From assembly GCA_049487715.1 (NCBI GenBank), contig CP150552.1, forward strand, positions 496,001 to 560,000: a stretch of 64,000 nucleotides of DNA, given 5' to 3'. Position 1 is the first letter of the stretch. The number at the start of each line of letters is the position of its first letter. Shown piece after piece: positions 28,721-39,093 of this stretch. Source of the stretch: Pycnococcus provasolii. Its lineage: Eukaryota; Chlorophyta; Pseudoscourfieldiophyceae; Pseudoscourfieldiales. The notes under the pieces are model-generated. The model was not told the DNA's origin. It saw nothing but the letters and a program-made list of their open reading frames with translations, and searched no databases. The position numbers and the translations under genes were made by a program.

Positions 28721-31700
28721 ATGTTTTGTGATGATGTTTTCATGGCTCCCTTGCGATGTTTTGTGCTCTTAATGGTTTGTGCTTTGGTTATTTTAAAACA
28801 TGCACATGCGTACCCGTCTGGTGCGCCTACGTGCAACCCCAAGGCGCTTGACAACATCAAGTCAGGCATGGGACAGCCACCCTGGTGGTTGACCTCTGAT
28901 TCTGGGGGAGATAAAACGGGTGGGTTCGTCATGCGCGCGTCGGTGGACACATACGAACCCAACAGCGGGACTGTGTCTATCACGCTCTCAGCGCCCAGCG
29001 GAGGAAGCTTCTCGGGATACCTTCTGCGTGCAAGCACGTCGGACGGAACTCCAGCAGGCGCTTTCGAAGCCGTGGCGACGTCGTGCACAAGTCAACCTTG
29101 CTTTCGACGGGCGCCGTACAAGCCTGGTGTTGCAAATCCTGCGCCGTGTGACAGCACGTCACCCGACGCCGTGATTACGCACACGAATAGCCGCTTGAAT
29201 GTATTCCAGGGACAGGCAACCTTCACCTGGCGTCCTCCCGCGCAGAACCGTGGCGACATCAAGTTTGAGGCGGTTGTGGTTGCCGGCTCTGCGACGAACT
29301 GGTTCGTGCTTGACGACGTGACTGTGGAAGCCGCTAACGTGGTCACGAGCACAACCACTGGCACGGACACAAGCCCAACGACTACCACAGCTCAGCCCAC
29401 CCCGTCTCCAGTGCCTGCACCACCGCAGGATGCGAGCTGCGAAGCCAGCAAGCTGTACGCCGGTTTGGCACGGTGGTCCGAGCTCTATTCAGCCACTTCT
29501 GATGACGTCGTCGTCGCGGCGGGCCAGCGCGTTCTCCTGGACACGAGCCTGCGTGAGCCTGCCTCGCCTCTGCGAACGTTGACGATCGAAGCTGGCGGTG
29601 AGCTCGTCATCTCCGACGAGCTCGACCTGAGCATACAGTGCGACTTCATCCTCGTCAAGGGCTCTCTACGAATCGGCACGGAGTTGTGCCCTCATAAGCA
29701 CAAGCTTGTCATCACGCTGTCAGACGCCTTCGAGCGACCCGTGTCCGATTTTCTCACCGACTCGTTCGGAACCAAGGTGATTGGCGTTGCAAATGGCGGC
29801 GACCTGTTTATCAACGGAGCTGTGCGTGGCCCAACGTGGACGCATCTTGCCGCTTCCGTGTCCAAGGGTGATTCTGAGATTGAGTTTACCGATGACGTGT
29901 CGTGGCAGCCTGGTGATGAGATCGCCATTGCAAGCACGAACGGATGGAACAGGCACGATAAGTCAGTCATCAAGGAAGTTTTAAGCCCGCGCCGTGTACG
30001 ACTCGAGATGCCGCTGAAGTATCCGCACTGGTCAACCGCCGGAGTCGTTCCCGAGCTTGCGGAGGTGGGTCTGTTAACTCGCAGTGTACGAATCGAAGGC
30101 GATGGAGTGGATTTCCGCCGCCCTGAGTCTCAGATGAGTTCCTGCTGCTCGCACCTCTTCAAGCCAAACGGTGAGCTGCACCGAAGTGGCTTCGGGGGCA
30201 ACGTTCGCATCCTCCGTGGTGGGAGTGCACGCGCCCGTGGTGTTGAGCTGTATCGCATGGGACAGCAGGGACACAGAGGCCGATATCCGTGGCACTGGCA
30301 CATCGCGGGGCACCAGCGAGGAGGTGCATACATAACGCACAGTAGTGTGCATGCCTCCAATCAAAGATGCGTCGTTCTTCATCGCACCAATGGAGTGCTT
30401 GTGCAATCCAATGTTGCCTTCGACGTTCAGTCGCACTGCTTCTTCACCGAGGATGGTACAGAGATGGATAACACTTTCGACAGTAATCTGGGCATGTACG
30501 TGCGCCCACCTCCCGATGCAAGCTCTGAGGCACTCGCAGCAAGTCAGGTGGAGCTTTCGGACGCCACTCCAACAATATTCTGGACTGTGAACACGCACAA
30601 TCGATGGACGAATAATGCCGCAGCTGGAAGCCATGCGTTTGGCTTCTGGTATGCGCTGCCAAGTGTTGTTCTTTACGGCGGAGTGTCAGCAGAGGAGCGC
30701 CGGGATTGGCATGCCGCCTTGCACCCTTCGATTGTGCCACAGGGAAGCGATACGCCAGTGCCAGAATCCGTGTCTCTTCCAATTTTATCCCCTCGTGCGG
30801 GTGAGGTGCGAGCCGGATACAACGTAAACAACACGGTCCACGGGGCGCGCCTGCGAGGCATCAATTTCGACGATGGGCCATCAAATAACGCAACAACCTG
30901 TCCCTTACTTGAAATCGACTACAAGAAGGGCGGGTTGCATACACCGCAAATTAGTAGAGACGAGTGTAGCGGTAAGGAGGGTCAGACGAAACCGCGCAAT
31001 GGGCCGAAGTATGTCCCAAGACTGAATGGTGACCCGTTGGCGATTACGGGTGAGAACATTATCGAGAACCCCCTAGTCTGGGATTGCGACATTGGTATTT
31101 GGCTCGTGTCTTCTGGGCACAGAATCATGTCACCTCGTGTTGCCGACTGCCGCCTCGGCATCAAGGCGAACTCGCAGGAGACTACAACTGTGATTGGTGG
31201 TGTTGTAATTGGCCAGACCGAGCGAGAGCCAAAGCGCAATCGGCCGTCTAAGATTGTTGGCATAGAATCATACGATCAACCTGGTCAGCACACCGTGGAT
31301 GGTGTTCTATTCATGAATTTCCAAACAGACGAAGATGGTGGCGCAGCGGCTCTCGGCATTCAAGCGAACCCTCAATTCAATATGCCATGGAGTGACTGGA
31401 ATGTGCGAAACGTGCGCCTAATCAATGCGGACCCGTTCTTCCATCACATGCCACCCAAAGAAGAGGCTAACAAATACGACGACCATAGATATTTCGTTGG
31501 TGTTCATCATGTGATACCTGATTCTGATGGGTCGCTTACGGGAATTTGCGGGGCTTTTGTCGTCAGCCCGCAAGCTTTTGCAAGCGGTACAGGAGGCTGC
31601 ACTGTCAAAAAGCACGTTCCTGGCGTGGGCGGCTACGCAGTGTGTGAGCCCAAGCATGGGAGGGCATGGATCATCCTCCAAACCACATCATTCGATAGTC

Positions 31701-34700
31701 AGGGGGCGGCTGAAGTCGATGAGCAGTTTATTGGTGGCACACTCACCCGCCTTGATACTCGAACCAGCGTTGAGGCAGTGATTTCCAAAAACCTCCAGGG
31801 ACGATTCACGCTGCCACTGTACACCACGACGGTATTTCGCCCAGAGGGTGCTCGAATGCCTGACTCATTTCGTCTCAGGGTGCCGAATGGCATGCGCACC
31901 GGCGAGTGGCTGCGTCTTGCGCTTCCATTCCCTCGAGGTGCTCCCGTTCGCATCAAGCGCCGTAATCAGGTTGGCGACCTCGCGAATTCTTGGGAATGCA
32001 AGGCGCAGAATAAGGGTGATCACGGGCGCCGTTGCACCACGATTGAGGGCCTGAAAGAAGTAGATGACCCGCAATACCTGGACGCGCACTCGTATTACTA
32101 CGATAATAAGCATGAATTGCTTGTGCTTCACATCGGAGGGAGCAGAGATTCGGATCGAACCAGACACGTATACGCTGACAGCACATTCAATGTTGGCAAC
32201 TTGGAAATTTTTATCGAAGCTGAATGTGAGACTTTCGGGTCGTGCAATTTACCGACGGAGTCGCTGCCCGCAGATTACAACGGACCTTCACAGCGAGCTG
32301 AAATCAATGGGTACTGTGTCAGGCCTGATGCACAGCGTCCATGGACAGCTGTGAGGCAAGTACCGAATGCAAATGACGAGATTGTATTTCGCGATGGTGA
32401 ATTTGCCAAGAACACTCTCCTCTCTGGTGAGTGCCCGCGATCATGGTCCGCAACGTCGGGAATTGAGCATGCTGAGGATAATATGCACGATCAATGGCTT
32501 GATCTTGGTGCTAACGCACCCTTCGCGCCAATGATTGGCGTCACCTTGGGTACAAATGGCACGCTCTGCGTGAGCGCACGCATGCCTGACGCTGTTTCAT
32601 CGATGCAGGTTGCAGTGCAGGAAACAGTAGGGAACAGGCGTAGCGTGCCGATTGCCATGAATCGCGGGTCGTTTGGCGCATTCACCGACGACTTAACGAA
32701 TCTCGATGCATGGGAGACGGATGCTAGCTCAAGACCTGGGACTGAGTATGCGACGGTCACCGCAACTGGTGGGAGTGTGCTTTTTGCTCTTGCGGCAAAG
32801 CCGAAGTGGGATGTGATTCATGCCACCGCCTCAATCACGTCCAACCTTGGTCTTACCGTTGGTAAATTGTACCGCGTCGTCGTCTGGGCAAAGCACAATC
32901 TACCTGAGACTGCTGAAGTGCTCCGCGTTCGCTCAGGAAAGCAATTTGCCCGATTTGCCGCATTGCCTCCAGATTTGGCTTTCAGGCGCATGACAGCTCT
33001 TCTGGTTGCCGGTGGACCGGAGCTTTCGCTTCGTTGGCACAATGGTGCAGAGCTTGAAAAGTACGCAGGGATCGACAAGGGGCTTGTCAACGTTGATCGC
33101 ATCACCGTCACGCCACTCGACGACGCTCCCGATTTTTCGTCAAGCTCGTTAGTTGAACAAGGTTCCGAAGAAAATCTCATTGGGCATGGATCTCGAGGCT
33201 TTGAAAACGCAGATGATTTATTTTGGAGATCGGACAAGTGTTGTGGTCCTTGGCCATCTGCAGGTGTATTCAGCAAGATCATCTGCCATGATGGTGCTGC
33301 TCGCACGGGCCAATGTGCTTGGCACATCCAGAGTGATCAAAGACGTCCGGTTCGTCAGCCTGGTTTGCGTTCCAAGCCCATCGCGGTGGTGCCTGGAGGG
33401 CGCTACCTCTTCAACTTTGCGATGAGAATTGAGTCTCTAACACTCGACGAGGATGAGCCGAGCATCGGGACATGCAAAGAAGATGAACGTGCGGGTAAAC
33501 TCATACGTGCTGTGATTGAAGAAAAACATTCTGGAAGGTGGATCGCAGACCTCAAGCCTTGCTCTATCGGATCTTGGGGGGAATTTCAAAAGTCATTCAA
33601 AGTCCCAATCGACGTGGACAGCGTTATCATTGAGTTTTCTACAAATCAGCACATGGCGCACGATTTCAATATTCAAATCGACGACGTCGAGCTTGAACGT
33701 AAAAGTGAGCAAGACCTTCGTCTTGTCGAGAGCGATGCCAACACTCCGGAAGTTCTTATTCTGGGCAATTGGAGCAGCGGCAGGACTGGAGCAGGCAGTG
33801 CTGTTTTATGCCCTTCAACGCATCCGGACTTAGTTATGTGTTACTGCGGAGCTGCACGTGGAATAGGACTCTGTTCGGGTGCCGAATTTCGTGACTACGA
33901 CGGTGCATGCTACGCATTTGGCGCGACTACCGATCATAATGTGTATGGTACCACCACAGAAGGTGAGGTGAGAGCTGTAGCACGCTGTCGTTCTGCACAG
34001 GGAAATCCAACGGAATACAAAGATGTGAAATCTGAGCATTTGGAGACATGGAAAGACAGCGTGGAAACAAATGAAGACCTGGAAGTGCTTTGCCCTGCTG
34101 ATACGCATGCTGTTGCTTGTCTTTGCGTGTCATGGGGTGGCCATTGCTCGTTGCAGAACAATCGCGTTCAATTTCACGCCGACAAGAGCGGATGTTTTCT
34201 CGACGACGCGTGGAATACACGACTTCAAGTGCGATGTGCTCCTGGCAATGCAAATGGTGGGACGGTCATATCGGTGGAAGACGAGCTCCCACTTGCGGGA
34301 TCTTTCGTTGTCGTCGACCACAGTTCCACCGCCGGCGTGCAAGCTGCAGGGTGGACTAGCCGAGATGACTTTCAGAAGACGCGATGCTCGTGGGGTGACG
34401 GGTGGCCGCCACCGCGCAATGTGCTTGATGCCGCCGACCTTACATCCTGTCTCGACGCATGCATGCACACAAGGCGACAGCTTGAAACGGATTTAGACCT
34501 CGTTGTGTGCAGTCCTAGCGAGTGTGATAGTCTCTGCCGCACAGCATTTAGCGTATCGCCAATGACAGCGGAGGGAAGTATGCCCATCTGCGGTGCACAC
34601 AAGGCGGAAATTTCGAATTTGCCAGCATGGCTTCTTCCGATTCGAAACTCCGGCGGCGTCCAACACACTTCGGAAGACGGCATGACCACGAGGTACAACA

Positions 34701-37700
34701 GCTTGTGTACAGGTGCGCAGTCAACTGACATGACCATTTCCCGAGATAAAGTTGATGTGACACGTCCTGTTGAATTAAGGTGGAGCGTATCAAACGGTGA
34801 AGAAAGAACTCAGGAGCTTCATAGTCTGACGCCCACGACCAAGCGTGCAAGCTGGCGTGTGACTTCGGGTACGCCAGGATACTTTTGGGAGGTTGTCGCC
34901 GATACCGAGCGAGGTGCTGGTGCCAAAATGCTTAGCGTGCATGGAACACGAGGCAACATTCCCCGTCGAGAGCAGCGCAGGTGGCCTCAAATTCACACGC
35001 TCCCGACGAGCCACTGGAATCAGATTGCGCTTGAGCGTATCTGGTACGATGACAATCCTCAGCCGCTTCCTTCCGAGTCGTTTGAAGCTGTAGAACTTGA
35101 GATTCGTGCCAATGACCTGATGTATTGGCCAGGTAATGATGCTGGCGTCGCGGTTGACAAATCAACGCTAGATCTGTGGGTTGCTCTGACAGACGAAAAC
35201 AATCGCACATACACGGATACGTTCGTGCCTGTCACTCCACGCCACGCGGATCCATTCCCGATCACGAACCAAGCTTGGAGTCGCGTGCGCATTCCTCTGG
35301 AAGATCTGCTTCTCACCGAGCCGGCTGCTCGCGAAAGCCTTCTGAGTGCACCCTCGCAGTTCATTGCGCGTGTTGAGCTGTACGCAGCGAGGCGCTGCGG
35401 CACAGGAGGAACGGATCGTCTATGCGATATGCGCGATCCATACGAACTAGCCGCCTCGCCTTCCACAATCAAAGGGCGCGATTACGTGAACATTGCGTAT
35501 TTTGCTCGAGACATTCGCTTCATATCTCGTGATAAGAGCCCGATTATACCACCGCCGTCGGCTGGTGCTCCTCTTCCTCCGCCGCAGTCACCGTCGCCAC
35601 CACCGCCTCCGCCCCCGTTTCGTCCGACTAATCCGTGCTCACTAGATCCCTGCGCGGGCACTGGCAGCACGTGTGTGCAGAACGGGGACAGCTTTTTCTG
35701 CGCATCCGGTGCTCCGCAGTGCAAGAATGCGCCCAATCCGTGCGAAAATGGTGGGGCATGCAATGATGTGAATCCCACCGCCACTGATCCGCGTTGGTCG
35801 TTCACCTGCAAGTGCCTTGATGGCTTCTTTGGTGATCGTTGCGAGACTAGAGACGCCTGCAGCGCAAAGCCCTGTCGTAACGGTGGCACCTGTACGGATG
35901 TCGCAACGAGTCGCGATGGCTATGTGTGCGCTTGCGCAGAAGGTTTTCAGGGCGTCACGTGTGCGGAGAAAGTCGACCCGTGCATGGGAGGGCCGCAGTG
36001 CCAGAATGGCGGTCAGTGCCAGCCACCGCTTTCAAGCGGCACGGTACCATGGTGTCAGTGCGCTCCGGGTTGGGCGGGTGAGCTTTGCGAGCGTGAAGTG
36101 GACAAGCACGATTGTCCCCGCAGCTCTATCGCTCTGCCACATGCCCTGGCATTGGGCGACTCTGCCAGTATTCGGTATGGGGCAACCGACTCTCACTTTT
36201 GTCTGAGCCTTATTTTCGACCATTCACGTTGGTTGGGCCTTGGGTTTGCGATGGGAGACAGCTTGTTCGAGGGCACGGATCTTGGCTCGATGGGCCCGGC
36301 AGATTTCCTGGTAGCGCAAAAGAATGCACCGTCGCATTCGGGAGGTGCCCCAGCGGTGCTCCAGGATCGACATCTCCCGAAGGAAACCGTGGGCAAGCCA
36401 CTCCGAGACAACAGTGCTTCCGGTGGATCTGACGACTGGTCGATCATCGAGTATCGAAGTGGTGTTAATCTCGGTGCCGCGCTGACGTATGCGCCTATAC
36501 GCAACTACCATGGTGGAACTAAGCGCAGTCTCATGGCAACTCAGCTTGATTTGTCGAAGGAGGTAAATGCGCATGAGCGCGCAGCGATAGCCGAGGAGGC
36601 GAATGATGCCGCCGCCGCCGCCGCCGCCACGGAGGAGGATGCTGAGATAGCCGAAGGCGAGGATGACGGCGCTTCGCTGCTCTCGCCCACCGATCCGAAT
36701 TCGAAGCTTGTTCAGATTTACGTCACACGTCTGCGCCGCACAGATGACGTGCTCGCTGGCCTCGACAGTGACCTTTCGGTAGCAGGCGCGGGTGGCAGCG
36801 AAGGTACGGTGAGTGCCTTGTGGGCACAAGGCAAGGCGACGTGCCATGTGGACAGCGCGTGCGAGCCTACGTACCACGGTGCACGAGGTCGCGTTGAACT
36901 TGAGCTTGCACCAATGTCACGCCTAATATCGTTCAGCGATTGCTACCAATCCGGCATCGATGTAGGTGTGACGAAAGTAAAGGTGGGCAGTGTTGGTTCT
37001 GCAAGACATGCGGGCTCTAGCGTCATAGTTGCAATAGAAGCGCCGAAGCTTGCGGCATGCGCTCAAACGAATGGCGCGGATGGGTTGTATCTCTGCAGCA
37101 TGTGCACTGAAGATCAGGTGGCTGAAAATGTTGCCCTGCGTAAAGAAGTGGGCGCTGCTGTGGAACGTCTACAATCGAGATGGTGGATGGAAGGTGCCGT
37201 GCCCTCAAGTCTTAGTGAGGTTCTGGGCGATGGCCGTGTACTCACGTCGTACAATATTTCGTGGAAAGCGGGTGATGTCGCCTCCAAAGAAATTGACGTT
37301 GACATTTCTGCCGAGATGCACGGTAAAGCTTTGGCGTTGGTGCTTGTTCCGCTTGACATGACGACCACACATTGGGACGAGCAGTTGGTGAGCGTGATTT
37401 TCGTCAACGGTGCGCATACTAGTGATGATAAAGGCAAGGGAACCACTTCCACAACCACTACTGAAGGTGAGGCAGTCACCACCACCACCACCTCATCAAC
37501 CACCACCACTGAAGGTGAGGCAGCCACCACCACCACCTCATCAACCACCACTGAAGGTGAGGCAGCCACCACCACCACCTCATCAACCACCACGAAGGCA
37601 GATACGACAACTACTAGCCCTGTTGTGCCGGACATGGAGATTTTAGTGCGTCTTACACTGGATGAAAGTGAGCAAGCATCAGATGTGAACAAAGCTGCAC

Positions 37701-38737
37701 TCGTGTCTGCCGCAGAGGCACTGGCAGAGAAAGCCGGGGTTATGACCGAGGTTGACCTTACCTTCTCCTCAAAGCAGAGCTTGATTCTTCACGGTGCATC
37801 TCGTGCGGTGCTTGCATCGAGAGTCGACAAACTACCTCTTCCCCTTTCCATAGCAATTGGCGTATCAACTGAATCTATTAGTGACATCAAAGTTGAAGAG
37901 ATGGGCAACGCTCGAATGCGCCGAGACCTTCTGAGACTAGAATCTGCACTTCTCACATTTCGCTTGGATTCGGGCAGCGATGGGTCTACTGCTGATGCGC
38001 TTTCAAAGAGAGTTGCTGATCGTGTCAATGATGGCACAGTCGGCCGCCTCATTGCAAGGGAAATTGATCTTCCGGTGACCTCAGGTGACTCTGGCAGTAA
38101 GGCAACGCCAGCTGATGTTGAGGCTGTGCTTACTTTGAAACTACGCGATGCATATTCGGCAGAGGTTATTCAGTCAGCAGAGGACCGCATTAAGAATGAA
38201 ATCGAAGCTGCCGCGGGTGTTGCGGTAAAGTCCACGACAGTCTACGTGAAGAAGCCGAGTGTGCAGACAGATAAGCAACAGCACACCGCACCCGCGGTAA
38301 GCGTGAGTGTGAGCGGTGAAGATGGCAAGAGCTCAGCAAATCCTGGCTCGACCATGACAGTATACGCTGGTGTTGGCGCTGCCATCATCATCGCCTTGTC
38401 TCTCGCTTGCTTTTGTTTCGTGCGCCGCCGCCGCATCAACAATGCATCCAATGGGGGCTCCAATCTCTCCCCGTCGCAGATCAATGCATCGCCGAGTGCA
38501 CCACCTTGGGAAATCGCGCCTCTAACTCCGCGTGCCGAAACAAGCAGCAGCATCACCGGCATTCCGAAGTTAGAACGTCGTCCTTCTGGCCCCGTCGCGA
38601 TGGTAGGAAATCTCGTTCGCCAGTTCAGTGGCGACCAGGCTGGTTGCTGGTCTCGCGGCAACCCAGCACGTGGGGATCAGTACGTGACCACTGATGTGCA
38701 GTCGTTCAGCCCTTACGATCCAGACAATAACCTCTAA
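28721..38737 (+). CDS. Giant type I membrane protein: Reeler, G8, beta-helix, EGF and DOMON domains
   Basis: An uninterrupted 10-kb frame of ~3,338 aa. A signal peptide (cleavage near HAHA|YPSG, residue ~30) precedes a Reeler domain (~31-205: YPSGAPTC, FSGYLLRA, VTHTNS-like, FTWRPP). A Thr/Pro linker leads to a G8 domain (~245-375: LRTLTIEAGGELVIS) and a right-handed beta-helix region as in CEMIP/TMEM2/PKHD1 relatives (~480-720; PWHWHIAG, NTFDSNLGM). The middle has carbohydrate-binding-like beta-sandwiches and two Cys-rich modules (~1696 and ~1788; LCPSTHPD, LCPADTHA). A Pro stretch precedes about four EGF modules (~2302-2460), then a DOMON domain (~2466-2720). Thr-rich repeats (~2906-2963), SEA-like segments and one TM helix (~3211-3235, VYAGVGAAIIIALSLACFCFV) followed by RRRR and a ~100-aa tail complete it. 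Likely a cell-surface adhesion or glycan-processing protein. An alternative start is ATG 28742. Confidence 0.85.
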   Translation: MFCDDVFMAPLRCFVLLMVCALVILKHAHAYPSGAPTCNPKALDNIKSGMGQPPWWLTSDSGGDKTGGFVMRASVDTYEPNSGTVSITLSAPSGGSFSGYLLRASTSDGTPAGAFEAVATSCTSQPCFRRAPYKPGVANPAPCDSTSPDAVITHTNSRLNVFQGQATFTWRPPAQNRGDIKFEAVVVAGSATNWFVLDDVTVEAANVVTSTTTGTDTSPTTTTAQPTPSPVPAPPQDASCEASKLYAGLARWSELYSATSDDVVVAAGQRVLLDTSLREPASPLRTLTIEAGGELVISDELDLSIQCDFILVKGSLRIGTELCPHKHKLVITLSDAFERPVSDFLTDSFGTKVIGVANGGDLFINGAVRGPTWTHLAASVSKGDSEIEFTDDVSWQPGDEIAIASTNGWNRHDKSVIKEVLSPRRVRLEMPLKYPHWSTAGVVPELAEVGLLTRSVRIEGDGVDFRRPESQMSSCCSHLFKPNGELHRSGFGGNVRILRGGSARARGVELYRMGQQGHRGRYPWHWHIAGHQRGGAYITHSSVHASNQRCVVLHRTNGVLVQSNVAFDVQSHCFFTEDGTEMDNTFDSNLGMYVRPPPDASSEALAASQVELSDATPTIFWTVNTHNRWTNNAAAGSHAFGFWYALPSVVLYGGVSAEERRDWHAALHPSIVPQGSDTPVPESVSLPILSPRAGEVRAGYNVNNTVHGARLRGINFDDGPSNNATTCPLLEIDYKKGGLHTPQISRDECSGKEGQTKPRNGPKYVPRLNGDPLAITGENIIENPLVWDCDIGIWLVSSGHRIMSPRVADCRLGIKANSQETTTVIGGVVIGQTEREPKRNRPSKIVGIESYDQPGQHTVDGVLFMNFQTDEDGGAAALGIQANPQFNMPWSDWNVRNVRLINADPFFHHMPPKEEANKYDDHRYFVGVHHVIPDSDGSLTGICGAFVVSPQAFASGTGGCTVKKHVPGVGGYAVCEPKHGRAWIILQTTSFDSQGAAEVDEQFIGGTLTRLDTRTSVEAVISKNLQGRFTLPLYTTTVFRPEGARMPDSFRLRVPNGMRTGEWLRLALPFPRGAPVRIKRRNQVGDLANSWECKAQNKGDHGRRCTTIEGLKEVDDPQYLDAHSYYYDNKHELLVLHIGGSRDSDRTRHVYADSTFNVGNLEIFIEAECETFGSCNLPTESLPADYNGPSQRAEINGYCVRPDAQRPWTAVRQVPNANDEIVFRDGEFAKNTLLSGECPRSWSATSGIEHAEDNMHDQWLDLGANAPFAPMIGVTLGTNGTLCVSARMPDAVSSMQVAVQETVGNRRSVPIAMNRGSFGAFTDDLTNLDAWETDASSRPGTEYATVTATGGSVLFALAAKPKWDVIHATASITSNLGLTVGKLYRVVVWAKHNLPETAEVLRVRSGKQFARFAALPPDLAFRRMTALLVAGGPELSLRWHNGAELEKYAGIDKGLVNVDRITVTPLDDAPDFSSSSLVEQGSEENLIGHGSRGFENADDLFWRSDKCCGPWPSAGVFSKIICHDGAARTGQCAWHIQSDQRRPVRQPGLRSKPIAVVPGGRYLFNFAMRIESLTLDEDEPSIGTCKEDERAGKLIRAVIEEKHSGRWIADLKPCSIGSWGEFQKSFKVPIDVDSVIIEFSTNQHMAHDFNIQIDDVELERKSEQDLRLVESDANTPEVLILGNWSSGRTGAGSAVLCPSTHPDLVMCYCGAARGIGLCSGAEFRDYDGACYAFGATTDHNVYGTTTEGEVRAVARCRSAQGNPTEYKDVKSEHLETWKDSVETNEDLEVLCPADTHAVACLCVSWGGHCSLQNNRVQFHADKSGCFLDDAWNTRLQVRCAPGNANGGTVISVEDELPLAGSFVVVDHSSTAGVQAAGWTSRDDFQKTRCSWGDGWPPPRNVLDAADLTSCLDACMHTRRQLETDLDLVVCSPSECDSLCRTAFSVSPMTAEGSMPICGAHKAEISNLPAWLLPIRNSGGVQHTSEDGMTTRYNSLCTGAQSTDMTISRDKVDVTRPVELRWSVSNGEERTQELHSLTPTTKRASWRVTSGTPGYFWEVVADTERGAGAKMLSVHGTRGNIPRREQRRWPQIHTLPTSHWNQIALERIWYDDNPQPLPSESFEAVELEIRANDLMYWPGNDAGVAVDKSTLDLWVALTDENNRTYTDTFVPVTPRHADPFPITNQAWSRVRIPLEDLLLTEPAARESLLSAPSQFIARVELYAARRCGTGGTDRLCDMRDPYELAASPSTIKGRDYVNIAYFARDIRFISRDKSPIIPPPSAGAPLPPPQSPSPPPPPPPFRPTNPCSLDPCAGTGSTCVQNGDSFFCASGAPQCKNAPNPCENGGACNDVNPTATDPRWSFTCKCLDGFFGDRCETRDACSAKPCRNGGTCTDVATSRDGYVCACAEGFQGVTCAEKVDPCMGGPQCQNGGQCQPPLSSGTVPWCQCAPGWAGELCEREVDKHDCPRSSIALPHALALGDSASIRYGATDSHFCLSLIFDHSRWLGLGFAMGDSLFEGTDLGSMGPADFLVAQKNAPSHSGGAPAVLQDRHLPKETVGKPLRDNSASGGSDDWSIIEYRSGVNLGAALTYAPIRNYHGGTKRSLMATQLDLSKEVNAHERAAIAEEANDAAAAAAATEEDAEIAEGEDDGASLLSPTDPNSKLVQIYVTRLRRTDDVLAGLDSDLSVAGAGGSEGTVSALWAQGKATCHVDSACEPTYHGARGRVELELAPMSRLISFSDCYQSGIDVGVTKVKVGSVGSARHAGSSVIVAIEAPKLAACAQTNGADGLYLCSMCTEDQVAENVALRKEVGAAVERLQSRWWMEGAVPSSLSEVLGDGRVLTSYNISWKAGDVASKEIDVDISAEMHGKALALVLVPLDMTTTHWDEQLVSVIFVNGAHTSDDKGKGTTSTTTTEGEAVTTTTTSSTTTTEGEAATTTTSSTTTEGEAATTTTSSTTTKADTTTTSPVVPDMEILVRLTLDESEQASDVNKAALVSAAEALAEKAGVMTEVDLTFSSKQSLILHGASRAVLASRVDKLPLPLSIAIGVSTESISDIKVEEMGNARMRRDLLRLESALLTFRLDSGSDGSTADALSKRVADRVNDGTVGRLIAREIDLPVTSGDSGSKATPADVEAVLTLKLRDAYSAEVIQSAEDRIKNEIEAAAGVAVKSTTVYVKKPSVQTDKQQHTAPAVSVSVSGEDGKSSANPGSTMTVYAGVGAAIIIALSLACFCFVRRRRINNASNGGSNLSPSQINASPSAPPWEIAPLTPRAETSSSITGIPKLERRPSGPVAMVGNLVRQFSGDQAGCWSRGNPARGDQYVTTDVQSFSPYDPDNNL
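37444..37606 (+). repeat. In-frame Thr-rich repeat
   Basis: Three copies of a ~50-bp unit encode EGEAATTTT followed by SSTTT-like runs in the extracellular stalk before the SEA-like segments. High Thr/Ser density suggests an O-glycosylated spacer. Confidence 0.8.
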
Positions 38738-39093
38738 AAAAACACAACACAAGAAACAGTTCATAATCTTAAGTTACCGATATGATACAACAGTAAATAC
38801 TGTAGTTCTTGTAAAAGCGAGAACATGTAATAAGATACTCCAAGGTAAAATACATCAAAGATGAAAAACCAGAATACTACCCTTATCTATCTCTACATGT
38901 ACATGTTTGTTTGCTCCGTCGAGCTTGCCACAGACAGCAGAGCTTGCAGCCGAACGAACCTGCACTTGCAGCACCAAGGAAAGTATTTTACAAGTTCCGT
39001 GCCGGCGAGAGATTCCCCCAACCCCCAACCCGAAAACTGGCACCTTCGTCACACAACACTTCGCCCTTCTTCCCCCTCCCTCCCCCTCGGGTC
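38738..39093. other. Intergenic region between giant surface gene and the 39-kb gene
   Basis: About 355 bp. A TGTAATAAG at ~38827 may be the poly(A) signal of the giant gene. A TATCTATCTCTACATGTACATG string lies at ~38884-38905. A longer frame through 38911-39093 lacks recognisable content, starts without an ATG and is probably 5' UTR. Confidence 0.45.
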
